A stretch of DNA of 64,000 bases, from NCBI GenBank assembly GCA_030512295.1, contig JAULSR010000001.1, positions 9,943,001 to 10,007,000 on the forward strand, read 5' to 3'. A model generated the notes under the pieces. The model ran no database searches. It was given only the letters and a program-made list of their open reading frames with translations, and had not been told where the DNA came from. How positions within the stretch are numbered: the stretch's first letter is position 1; each line of letters opens with the position of its first letter. Positions 11,004 through 23,159 of this stretch are shown in pieces. Both the position numbers and the translations under genes were made by a program. This DNA comes from Bombardia bombarda. Lineage: Eukaryota; Ascomycota; Sordariomycetes; Sordariales; Lasiosphaeriaceae.

Positions 11004-14000
11004 CGTACCCTGTTTTCCGTAGTAACATGGAAATTGCCATACTTGCAAATGTACGCTGAGGAAATCGGAAATCGCAAAGGAAGCCATAATTGCGTTGCCC
11101 ACTTATTCCTAGCGATTTAATTCGTCTGGAGCATCAGATGGGTAGGGTGATTTGCGTCGTATCCCGGTGTGGTCGATCGTCCACCAGCGACACAAAAGCG
11201 GACCAATATCAGTTTGTTTCCTATCGTTTATCTGTCGGATCCCACTAGCTGACCTAGAGTTCCTAGGGTGTTGAGCATACCGCCAACGTCTTGGAGCATG
11301 GACCAAAGGCCAGCATCTGCGAGTGATCAATGCTGATTTGGAGAAGAAAGTCTGGGGAAGCCATGGGTAGCTAATCGACTTGATGGGCAATGAGATCGCT
11401 CGACGAATGGCAGGGGGGCGGGATAAGGCGAACGTGCCAATGGAATGTCGGTGGAAGGAGTTGGAGTAAAAGTGGTGGACTGGGAGGGCGGATTACAGGA
11501 GTGAGTGTATCGATTTGGGGTAAGAAGGACGGAGAGGGCCAATACTGGAACGCCTCTTCGTTCATTAATCCAAGAGTTCTTTGAGGGGAATAATATGGAG
11601 TTCCGTCTGTCTGAGGACATGTAAAGTAACGTTCTTTCAGGAAGACCAAGGTGAAACGATGATGCAAGGTGAGGGGATGAGCCTGTATGCTCCAAGGTTG
11701 GCGATGAGTCTTGCTACCTTATTCGTGCATTGAACCTTTCGATAAACCTATCTACATATATATAGGGGCGAATGGAGTTGAGAAGTTCAAGGGCAACTAC
11801 CCGGTCGACGATTGTCAACGTGTTTGTCCTTGAACCTTTGTGTCCGTCTGAAGAAGCCGTCCTGTGTAAAGATGGATACCGGGCCATCGACCGTAGGAAT
11901 TGCTCAGCAAAATGTGATTCTTTTGGGTCATCACGATAGCGGCAAGCTGGTCTGGTGTGAATCCCAGTGTTGCGACCTTCAGTTACCTCTTCATGCGGTG
12001 AAACAGATGTTTTGAGAAAGCGTCCAAGTCCGACAGCTTCCCTTGCAACTGCAGGTTGTATCTGTGCGGGTCTGGTCTGATCTGGTCTGGCCTTCTGGCC
12101 GACAACACAAGCACAACATCACCAAATCCAGTGGACGATGCAGGCCACAGCGAATCAGTACACCGCAATTGACGTCTCTGCAAACATGTGCATTATGGTG
12201 AGAACCATTTGTGCCCGGTGGGGCAGCCATGTGGTGCACCTGACTGTCTTCTTTCCCCCCGTGAGAGTCTGGCATTGATGGCTTCTTCTCACCGAGCGTC
12301 GCAATCTCGAACGAAAGCTTCCGTCGCCGGTCTTGGTTCTGCTGTCAGGGGGGGATAATGGAGTTGGAGATGTGGTTGGTTCTGGGAGAGGTGCATATTA
12401 GTGTTGGATCCGTCACGAATGCGCCTTGCTAGTTCGAAGCAAGGTAGTATTAACAGTCCGGGGAAATGAAAAACCCTGGCTCTCTGATCTGGTGCTGGAG
12501 GGATGGATAACTCTGGGGCTGGGAGGAAACCGCAATTCGTATACAGAGTATATTGTCATTTGGCTCATCTCGCAGGTTGGGGTAAAGAGGTTGGAGAAGC
12601 AATCTGGATCAAGCTGGACCAGCCGGGACGCGTGTTCGGGTTTGGAGACCCATATTGGCGTTTTTGATGCAGTGGCTCGGGTGGGTTGTTTGAAATTGCA
12701 GCGCTTTGTTTAAGGGCTCCATCTTCCGCGATCTAGAGGTGGAACCATGAGGCTATGGGATCATTGGGATGTGGCTTAGATTGCGCTTCTTTGTCCTTCG
12801 CATGTTAAGAATCGTGGGGCCAAGAAAAGGTGTTGTGGTGCTGGAGCCTTGGTGACGCCTGAGGAGCTAAGGTCAAGTCTCCCAGCGCTTGCCATGCTCC
12901 CCACGTTAGCGGACTCGCAGGGGAGGTGGGCAACTGTTAATAACGGATGGTCTCCGTGCGTGATTTCGGTGTGGTGCACAGCGTGGAGACCGGCACCGGA
13001 CAGTGCGGCGAGCGACACGCGTTAAGGCAAGGTACGGCAACCTAGTCATCCAATGTCTTCCCGTAGTGATGCTGCTGTGTTACCACTTGAAGCAGCCCTG
13101 ATGATGGTAATTGATGTTTGGAAATTGTAGACTCGACTGAAAGCTGTAGTCAGTGAACCAACCAGTGGCTTCTCAGTTCTCACGACTACTTGTGGGTCCT
13201 ACTGCCTAATCTACCTGAGCTAGTACCTACCCTCGAGCTACCTAGTGACTGACTGCTGCTGCTGAGGAAGGCACGTCTGTCGCGCTTTGCACACCGTTCA
13301 CAAATGAGATGCTGATTCGCTGCGAGACTACAGTACCTAGGTACCTACCCACCTACCTACCGGTATGAAAGTACTGGTTACATTGTCACATCTGGTCGCA
13401 GTGGAGAAGGGCACTCGTTTCAGACAGCGTGCGCCAACAAGCGCGAAATGACGGTGGCTATCCCCAGTCGAGCATGGCTTCAACATCCGGCTTCTTGTCG
13501 GGCTGGGAAAAAGACCAAAAACGAGGCCCGGGCCACTTTGACTGGACGCTAGCAAAGACAGGTTATTCTAGCCTTACTTCCCTTTCCTTGGCGCTTAGAT
13601 ATACAACCTTTCATGAGCGATATACCGTGTGGTAAACGTGCGTTTCGAATGGTCCGTACCCACATCAGCGTAGTTCCTTATGGACTCGGGATACCAGTGA
13701 TGCGATGCAGCGCAGTGCGTGTGCTACCTAGGGCTTGGATCGAGGGCAGGGCAGGGCAGGGCAGAAACGCAGCATCATGTCTCAAGTCTTGGTGGTCCTT
13801 AGGTGGGGGGTGGGGTAATGCAGGTAACCAGTACAGTACCTTTGTGGAGCGGTGGTTGGAAAGAGCGAGCCACTCAATCACTCACCAAGCAAGCACCACC
13901 CTAGAACTTGTGTGATCTCCTAAGGTCTGGTGGTCTGGGGACTCGCGGAGCAGCCCGGCGGTCGGTCAGATCAATATGCGGGATCAAGCGCATCTCAAGC

Positions 14001-17000
14001 CAGCCATGGCAATCTCGGTCATGTTGCGGTTCTGTGGGCTTTGGCTTGGAGAAGATGCAGAATGTGACAACAGGAGGGGTTTCAGCAACAGGACTGCCCC
14101 GCGATGCCCCTCCATCTTTAATGTTGGGGGTGAGCTCTTATGGCGGGGTAGCCGTTGGATAACGGTGGTGGGCTGTCCTATTGTGAGCCGAGGTCTTGAA
14201 TGAACAGCTTAGGCATGACAAGTAATTTAGCGTCAAGTGATAATAATAGATGAAATAGCAAAAATAATATCGGATTGCATGTCGTGCACGACAATGGCGA
14301 GCTAGAGAGCTCCAGGATCAACTTTTTGGCGTCAGGAGCACCCCTCGAGAACCCCTCCAACCCTCCTCAGCGATCCGCACGAGGTATCTGGCTAGGCCGT
14401 GATGATCTTCACGGCTCCATGCGACGACCCACTGGTCTGCGACGGATCACAACTCCAGAATCTGGCCTTCGTCAGAACTACTTGGTGAAACAAAACGAAA
14501 AAAAAAAGCCAATCGGCCTGAAGATGCGTGGGCGCCCGACGTCAGGATGGGTCGGTCGAACTGCAAACAGAATGCTGAGCTCTGTCCAGGCTTTTGCTGC
14601 TTATCCAGCTGCTACTGACGATATCTCAAACATGGGCGCGAAACTCCTCAAGTTGTACATGATTGATTGGCCGTTGATTACCAAGTGCCGTTGTCCAGCC
14701 TTTTACTTTTCAAGACCAGGGCACGTTGTGTAATGGAGAATCGTAACAAGGTCGGCTTCGTTTCTGGCGTCGGGCTAATGATCCCATGAAGCCTCTCCAT
14801 CGGACAAGGATTCAGTAGGATAGCAAAGGCTCCGATTCGAGGCCATTGAAGCTAGATGTGGGCCAATGGGCTCACGGTATCCATCCTCGCATCACAGCAC
14901 GGTTTACGGCAACAGTGCCGTGTTAACAATCCCTCCAGGGCCGGGTCGGGTTGGTTAAGCCGTGGATACCCCATACGGGCGGCCGTCAGAGGAAAAATAT
15001 TGGTTAGGCTGTCAGGGATGCCATGTCTTCCATGAGTACCTAGAACTTGGCTTAGCCTTTGTGTGGGTGTGGGTGTGTGTGGGTGTGGCAGTGGTAGGTA
15101 TCTTTTGCAAAGCATAAATGACCTGGGATCTTGCAATGCGAAACACTGAAGCCACTACCCGGTAGTTGCGAAACCAGAGAGCCTCAATTTATTGGCTTCA
15201 CCTTCACCGTATGTGACTGAACTGAGATGTCATCGACTTCGATTGCTGTGTCTGGTGTAACAGGGGCAGTCCCATCCCATTAGATCTTTGTCGGCGCAGC
15301 TGGACGTCGTAGGTAGTTTTAGGCTTGAGAAAGGAAGGTGGATTTGGAGCCAGGATACCAACACGAAGTGTCTCACCGGATATGGCGAAATCTCCCGAGC
15401 TACCGTGTCTGGCGCAGGGACGGAATTAAAACCGTTGGATTTGCCCTGTTGTCAAGTCCGCATTCGCATGACCAAACCGCGGAGCCCCATTGCTCCGAAG
15501 AGTCTTGTACCGTTGTTTGTGAGAGACAAAATTCGCATCAAATCGATGCTTCTCGTTCTAAGTCATATCACGCATGTCCAGGACAACAGGCAGCTTGACA
15601 CTCATCTGGCTCCCTGGCAGCGGTCAGTAGTGTCGCAGAATGCGCAAGCTGCTGCAGTTGGGGCCCGCCCATTTCAGATTCTAGATCCGATGTGCCGCAC
15701 AGTGCATATAGGCACAGACTGACCTATGCACACTGTAACGTTCCTAGCCCCGAAAGTTCGACAAACAGCAGCATGGGAAGAACTCGTCGGGTTTTATCGA
15801 TTTTATTAATAGCAAGCACGCCTGCCGATCAGGAAACACAACCCTGAACATCTTCATGGGTCATGTGTCCTGTCCTGGCATTCGATACATCTGACATACG
15901 TACACGTACTTTGTCGTTGGAATATTGGCACTGTCTGGAGCCTTGCGCAACAAAAGACGCAGACTTACGCGAAACAGTGGTTATTGTTGCGTGGGCTTGC
16001 TTTCTGTCTCAAAGTGACCTTTCGGTGTCTGTTGGAGGGGTGCGAGACTGCGGGTGTGATTCTGGACCACATTTCCTACCCAAGTGTGGATAATAAGGCA
16101 TCTATCTATCTGTACCTTACACAATACGCTTGTGATCTTCCATGCCAGACGGAGCCCACAACGGGCCCGTAATTGACAAGCAAGTCGGTGTGCAGTCTAC
16201 TTACCTTACCTACCGTGATTCTGTACCTCTGCCCTGCGGCTCTATATGTGTTTCAGTACCTCGTGTGCGCCATCATGCTCGGTACCTAGCTCACCATGCG
16301 ACCCGGTCTTAAGTCGTAGGCCAGTCCATTAAATTGGCCTAGCATGTTCAGCATCATCATTATCGGTCAGCCTCTACGACACCCGCTGGCAGTGGCAGAT
16401 CCCGAAGCGTGCACAAAGCTGTCACTGCCCTCGCTATGATTCGGCACAAATGACAGCTGCTCTTTGGCGGCGTTGACGCAGGGCGGGGGAGCTTGGAGCT
16501 CATATGAAGCTCCCCGCGCTCCCACCAGCAAGCTATATACTTGCTTGTTGGGTAGATACACACCATCAGTGACTTATGGCCGAGGACATAGTGGATGAAC
16601 CATGACAGGTCAATTACCGGAGACTTCCATCCCATGATGTTTCATCGGTAGCCCGCTGGTCCAGGTCCTCCTTTGCAGTCATAGCAGCAGTGGGGAGTTA
16701 GCCAGTCCATTGAGGCTGCAAGAATAGAGAGCCAGCATCCCGGCGACAAGTGACGCACCAGCGTCAGTCGCCAAAGTGTGTCTGATTTCTTCAGTTGTTA
16801 ATTTGTAATAAAACTGTCCGCATATCAGGAATCGAGCCCATGGTCATTCCATTGATCGATTTCCTGACTTTGAAATGCATGATTTCAACTAACGGATCGA
16901 GAAAGAGCCTCGCCTGGACAAGAGAACCTGTCACAGTACGCACGTAGCCAGTAGGTAGCATTGCCTGCACTGTGGGCGTGAAGATGAAGGAGTGAAGGGT

Positions 17001-18402
17001 GAGAGCGCAGGAAAGGTGCGTTGCGCTAAACCTGTACCAGAAAGGCCCGCAACACAACTGAGCAATCAGATAGAGGCTAGCGGCAACGCCCATGCAAAAA
17101 AAAAACCCCCCCGCTGCGGCCTGTGAGCCTGTGGTGTCCCTGTGTGCTGTCGCCGTGGATGGAAACCGATCGGCTCACTTTTTTATGTAAAGCTTGGGTC
17201 GGACCTTTGCTGGATGTGTCGTCAGGTGCAGCAACGACGGGCAAGGGAACTTGAACAGTGAAGAGATGTCAGGTAGGCCAAGGGCCCGTTGGTCGTCATT
17301 TTTGTTCGTGGCGATTAGCGAACCTCAGAATCATGTCTGGTTAGTGGGTGAGAAGGCGGAAGCCAGATATGGCTGGCAGCTGAGGCTCGTTGCTAACACG
17401 GTCAAGTCCGCCCTTTCCTTGCCTGTTCTCCAGCCCTGAATCCCTGGGACGTCTCGCTCACGCACCCGTTGTGACTGGGTGATCATCTGCAGCAGCAATC
17501 ATTTTTCCCCTTTTGCTCGTCGTCATATGACAGAGGTAACAGATGGTCCGGCTGCTTGCTTGTATTCAGTATTGGACCCTCGACCGCCGCCGGTCCTTGG
17601 AACTGATAATATCATCTAGATCAGTGGGCAGGTATGCATATAAGGTACTTTAGATACGGGCCCTGCATTAACAAACATACGAGGGACGAGGATGGTTGGA
17701 GAAATAGACAGAATCCGATGTTCTGGCTATATCAAACCATCCAGCCCAGCGTCCATCTATTTGGGAGGCATAAAACATTGGGGTACGAATAATACCGAGC
17801 CCGAAAACTCCCATTTTATATCATGCCTATGGCCATCTCCCGTCCCCCGTCACAACTCTGCCCGATGGGAGGGACGACCATCACACGGCAGCTGGCTTGG
17901 GAGTAAAGACTCGACAGCCATGATCCGTAATCCGAAGACTGATTCGTACTTCCGTGTGCAAGTGATCAAGGCAGGTAGTGTTCCATTTTGCAGTTGTAGG
18001 TGGTTGCCGGACCCGTACCAGTTACTGTGACTCACGGTGCGAGCCCGCCGGCGAACGCAGCGACGGGCAGGGCAGTGATAGGAAAGTGACCAATTCGTCC
18101 CCACTACGGAGTACGCAGCATCACCCACTGCCAATGCCACTCACCATTCAAAGACCATTTGCAGAAGGGGTCCAGCAGCAGCAGCAGCCGTCGCTCGTAT
18201 GTATTGGCGACTTTGGAGCACTGGGGTCATTTGGAGAACAAAGGGGATGGATCGCCCTGCCATTTCCGCCATACAGGTATTCGTCCGGTACCTCGAGACC
18301 CGGAAGCTAGTGCAATGGTGTGTTGCAAGCCCCGATAGGCTCCTTGTTCCTTGCTCCGCCAGGGTGCACCTCCCAGCAGCCTGCCTCCTGCGAGACCACC
18401 CC

Positions 18403-18450
18403 AGTCGAGCGTTTCGAGCATGTCGAGCCTGTCGAGCCTGTCGAGCATGT
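18403..18450. repeat. 9-bp tandem repeat, TCGAGCMTG units
   Basis: The word TCGAGC(A/C)TG recurs at 9-bp spacing about five times (first copy degenerate: TCGAGCGTT). The period is a multiple of three, but no domain or convincing coding frame supports translation. Confidence 0.8.
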
Positions 18451-19199
18451 CAATTGTCAAGCCTGTGTGTCGTCGCCCAAGTGCCCAGGAGCCAGTCGCA
18501 TCGAGGCATCTTCTTCATACAGTGGTTGAGTGGCTCGAAAGTGGTAGCTCGCTCTTGAGTGGGTCGAGTATCCCAGCGGTTACAAAGTCCTTACCTCCCT
18601 GCTTTTCCTCCTCCGTCCGTCTTAGGCCGCCGACCTGGGTGGCCCAGATCAGTTTTCGCACTGTACATCGTGGTAGTCGCAGCCATGTGCCACTGTTCTC
18701 TTGTGGGCCCGAGTGCCCGTCCATGTCACTCCCTGCACCAGACCTTGCTCCCAATTTCGCCATCCACCACACCACCACACCACCACTTTGGGCAGCTTAG
18801 AAACTCTCTAGGCCTCGCCCTTCTCTGTGGTGGTTCGTGGATTGTTCCTGCCCTCACTCGCCAGCCCGCTACCAGCCCGCCCGCCCGCCCGCCAACCTTT
18901 GCTTCTCGCAACCACACAACCACCACTCACCTCAACGTGGGATGCCATCGTAGACACACACCTACCCGGGCTTGTCACGATAGACTTGACTTGAGCTTAC
19001 CGAAAAAAAAAAACAAGGGGCATTCTCAGCAATTGCATGCGTCGGAGTAGCATGCAATCGTCGTCTTCGCCGTCGAGCCCCTCTCCATCTCTCCCTCTTC
19101 GATAGCTCTTGTTCCATTGGTCCCCACCGCTGCCGCTCCGCTGTCGCCGCCTCTTTCGTGCCCGCCCTGCCCACCACCCTTTCCCCCACTCTCAGCAGT

Positions 19200-19320
19200 C
19201 GGGTTGTGCTTGCTACTTGTTACTTGCTACCTACTACCTGCTACCTACTTGCTCGCTCTTGCTTCATTGCTCGCTGCTCACTGCTCATTGCTCACTGCTC
19301 ACTGCTCGCTGCTCTCGCTC
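19200..19320. repeat. Pyrimidine-rich degenerate tandem repeats before the transcription factor start
   Basis: Two adjoining repeat families are visible: TACTTGCTACCTACTACC-type units, then CTCACTGCTCATTG-type units of about 7-14 bp. They end some 60 bases before the ATG at 19383, so they are likely in the 5' UTR or core promoter of that gene. ATG codons at about 19109 and 19117 would be upstream ORFs if transcription begins before them. Confidence 0.65.
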
Positions 19321-19382
19321 TCCTTCTCTCTGCCCACCTGCTCAGAGCCACCGCCTGCGTTCCAACACCACCCTCCGGAACG

Positions 19383-22300
19383 ATGACTGTGTCGAGCGAC
19401 GCCGGTAGCAAGCTCGAGCCCGCTGCTGCCATGTCCAATTCGTCCACCTCGCCTTCGGCTGCTGCTGGCGGGAGTGCGCCCGTTGGCGACGAAGCTGGTA
19501 TGCTCGCTCCACCACATCTTTCCTCTTCTCAAAACGTACCCTCTTCCGTCTATCCGTGAGTCGATTGCTGAATTTGACTGACAAAGCCGGCCTTTCCAAA
19601 GCCTCGACAATCACGGTAAACACCAAGGCGCCCGCGAATTTCCCTCCCAAGACCGACAAGCCTCGCCCCCATGTTTGCGGGACTTGCCAGCGCTCCTTCG
19701 CCCGATTGGAACATCTGAAGCGACACGAGCGATCCCACACCAAAGAAAAGCCATTCGAATGTCCGGAATGCACCAGATGCTTTGCCCGCCGCGACCTGTT
19801 GCTGCGACATCAGCAGAAGTTGCACCAGACCACTACACCGTCGTCACGGCCGCGCAACCGCCGTGAGAGCGCAAGTGGGGCGACCCCAGGGGCCAGCCGC
19901 GTTCGGAAGAACAGCGTTGCAGGCCCTAACACCGTCGCTGCCGCCGTGAACGCTGCTTCTATGCGGCCTCGAGCGAACACCATCAGCCATGTTGACGGTG
20001 CTGCTATGCAGATGATTGCTGCAGCAAATGCCCAGGTCGCGAGGGGCATGCCCCACGCCCACAGCCGTCACCCGAGCTTGGCCGGCCTGCCTATGCATAG
20101 CCTTGACCACCATTATGGCGGCATGGCATCTGCTATGGTCCAGCGTGGGCTTCCCCACGGTCTTCCCAAGCTTGAGACGCATGGTATCAGCAATATGGAC
20201 TTCTCCAGCGGCCTGAGGACAGCCCCTGTGATGGGATTCGGCAACAATGATTTCGACTTCGAGAATTTGCTCTTTGGTCCACCGACTGCTGGTGGCTCTA
20301 CAATCAATCCAAACGCTCTTCATTACAACGATTCACCTCCCTCCATGGCCATGGACGCCATGTCCCCATTCCCGCATGGGCTCGGCGATATGACAAACCA
20401 CATGGATGATGGATTTGATTGGTTGACAGGGTTTGACCAGCAAATGTCTTTCAACCATGGGCCGAACAACGAGAACGCAGTTGACGGATCTTCGCCCTCT
20501 GCTATCAGCACAACCAGCCAGAGCGGAATCAGTGATGTGATGGTAGACGGGTCAAACCACCACACCGCTACCGTCTCGAGCTCCATGTGGCAGCCCGGCA
20601 TCATGGGACCCCCGCAAATGACAAATCCATTCTCGCTTGACATGGGCGGCTCTGTCTTTCCGGATCTCCTCAACGGCGCCCCGCTATCCCCACAGCCGCC
20701 GTCGTCCAAGACTATGGGCGACGCTTACTTTTCGACACCTCCACCCTCCCTGAGCTCTCTCAGCCCGACAGTTATCTCGGGCTTGAACAATAGTCAAAAC
20801 CTGAATCAAGCCCTCAATTTTGGAGCCGGTCCGGAGACGCCGTCCTCGATGAATGGTAGTAATCATGGCACCTTACCCGTCTCGACAATCACTGATTCAA
20901 CAAGAAATGCCATCCTAGGTGCCCTCTCGGCCTCCCAGGCTTCCCAATTTGGTGCTCGAAGATACTCGTTTGCGTCGCCAACTTCGCCAATGACCGCACA
21001 GCCATCGACAACCGCCAGCACCTCCGATCATGGCAGCAACCTTCCGAGTACCCACGACCTTCAGCGATATGTCGGAGCCTACCTACGCTATTTCCACCCT
21101 CATATGCCCTTCATCCACGTACCGACACTATCGTTCGAGATTCCCGCACATTCAGCTGACGGACGGAGCAGCGGCGCGGGCGGGAGTGGATGCCTGATTC
21201 TTTCAATGGCAGCTATTGGCGCCCTGTATGAGATGGAGCACCAGACCTCGATGGATCTGTTTGGCATGGCCAAGAAGATGATTCAGTTGTATCTCGACGA
21301 GAGGAGGAAAGCGAACGTAAGAAAGGCAGACTTCCGGCGAACTCCCCTGTCCGATCAGAATTCACAGCAGCAGGAAAACACCGTCGAGACTCCCGTATGG
21401 CTAGTTCAGGCAATGCTTCTCAATGTCGTGTACGGCCATAACTGCGGGGATAAAAGGTCGGGGGAGATTGCGTCGACTCATGCTGCCGCCTTGGTAAGTC
21501 TGGCCCAAGGAGCCGAGTTGTTACGGCCTGCTCGTGTTGAGCCGTCGAGAGATATCGATATGATGGATTTAGACGGGGGCTGGAACGGAGTAGTAGGAAA
21601 GGATAATAGCGAACAGGCCGAGTGGCTGCGCTGGAAGGCGATGGAGGAACGGAAGCGGACTCTCTATACCGTATTTATTCTCTCCAGCCTCCTTGTTTCA
21701 GCCTATAACCACACTCCAGCCTTGACAAACTCGGAGATTCTTCTCGATCTCCCGTGCGATGAGGAATTCTTCGCCGCTGAGAGCAGCCTTGCCTTCAATG
21801 CCAAAGGTGGAGTCGCTGCAGCCGATCACAATCGGATAACCTTCCATGGGGCCCTGGGTGAGCTGCTGCGGACGAACGAGAAGCAGCAGAAGATGGCCTT
21901 CAGTAGCGGTCTTCCATCTTTCGGATCGGCGGTTAATGTCGACGATCTGCCCAAGAGCGAGCTGAAACCAAGCACGTTTGGTTGTTTGGTTCTGATCAAT
22001 GCCTTGCACAACTACATCTGGGAGACGCGCCAACGTCACCACAACAAGGTCTGGACCAACGAGGAAACCGAGAAGATGCACCGCCATATCGAACCTGCGC
22101 TCCGAGCGTGGCAAGCGGCGTGGGCAAGTAACCCGCATCACAGCCCGGAGCGCCCCAACCCCTTTGGCCTGGGCCCACTCTCTGCAGATGCCATCCCACT
22201 GCTCGATCTCGCCTATGTTCGCCTATTCGTAAACCTTTCCCGGTCCAAAGAGAAGTTCTGGCAGCGAGACTGGGATGGTATGGCCGAAGAGCTCGCCCGT

Positions 22301-23159
22301 GGATCGGAAATCGTACAGCATGCCGAGCACTCGCCAGCCTCCAACACCGATTCGGTCGGAACAGAGTCCTCTGACATATCTGGAATAAGCTCCCATTTCG
22401 TTGACTCGCCGCCAACGCAATCTTCTTCGCCAGAGTTTGCTGCCTCCAAGTTTCCCCCGTCAGGCACAATCAACCCTGCTCTGACACAGCAGCAACCGAC
22501 ACAGCAACAGCAGCAATCCAACAACAATCGGTCAACATCACGTAGGGAAAAGCACCTCAGAAAAGCGGCATTCTTTGCTGCAGGTTCCCTGTCGGCTTCT
22601 GATAAGCTCGGTATCACGTTTGCCGACCTCACAAGCCGCGAGTTACCCCTGCAGTCGGCAATGTGCACCTTTGACTGTGCTCAGGTCCTTGCAGAGTGGG
22701 TTGCCACCCTCCAGGATCGCGTCGGCCGATATCTCGGAATTATAGGCCAGGACGACGTCGACCTCACACAGGTACCCGCCATCATGCTGCTCGAGGAGGA
22801 AGATGTGAAGCTGCTTGGGAAAATCCAGGAATTCCTTCATGGTGTTGAGACGAAGATGAACTTGGATATGGCGTCCAATGGCAGTGCTAGCGCTCGAGAT
22901 GGAAGCACCGGCAGAATCCAAATGGACGGTCATGCAGGTTATGCGGCCAAGATTCTAAGACTGACAGCTTACATGATCGATAAAGCTGCTGTCTGGCCAG
23001 GTGGGCACCCACCCAACGCGATAATCTCGCTACTTTCTTCTATGCTACTTGCTAACTAAGACTATATATACAGTGACCCGCTTGATCTCGTCTTGCCTCG
23101 AATCCCATGCGAACCATATGCGAGCCCGCGCTGAGAAGTCCGTCATGGCTACCGAATGA
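19383..23159 (+). CDS. Adr1/AmdX-like C2H2 zinc-finger transcription factor
   Basis: The model has exons 19383-19497, 19587-23000 and 23074-23159, giving 1204 aa. Intron 1 is GTATGC...CTGACAAAG and intron 2 is GTGGGC...GCTAACTAAG...ATACAG; both keep frame. Without the second splice the protein would end in an unlikely tail at 23059. Two tandem C2H2 fingers occupy residues about 69-89 (CGTCQRSFARLEHLKRHERSH) and 97-118 (CPECTRCFARRDLLLRHQQKLH), which is the finger arrangement of yeast Adr1 and Aspergillus AmdX. A long Ser/Pro/Asn-rich region follows. From about residue 520 comes a fungal_trans-type regulatory domain (LQRYVGAYLRYFHPHMPFIHVPT; later ERKRTLYTVFILSSLLVSAYNHTP). A Gln/Asn-rich linker is near residue 1010. 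The family regulates alternative carbon/nitrogen source genes such as amdS in Aspergillus; the target set here is unknown. The length is close to that of AmdX. Confidence 0.88.

Larger units (their letters stand above)
5689..19382. other. About 14 kb without a supported gene
   Basis: Many open frames of 60-170 codons occur on both strands here, but none shows a recognisable domain, plausible amino-acid composition or splice-linked continuation, so I leave them out. The stretch contains short simple repeats: TG at about 7675, GA at 10979, a GTGTGGG type at 15061, a 9-bp repeat at 18403 and CTGCTCA/CTACCTA types at 19200. It also has several TACCTAGG-type words. There is no tRNA beyond 5688 and no intact transposase or reverse transcriptase. 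Its right part probably holds the promoter and a long leader of the transcription factor at 19383. Non-coding RNAs cannot be excluded. Confidence 0.5.

Noticed and set aside
14275..14733. A 152-codon plus-strand frame
   Set aside because: No recognisable features, and the region lacks splice-linked partners.
21495..21540. A GTAAGT donor-like sequence inside the transcription-factor exon
   Set aside because: The surrounding frame (HAAALVSLAQGAELLRP) is coherent coding sequence typical of the family, and no acceptor nearby improves it.
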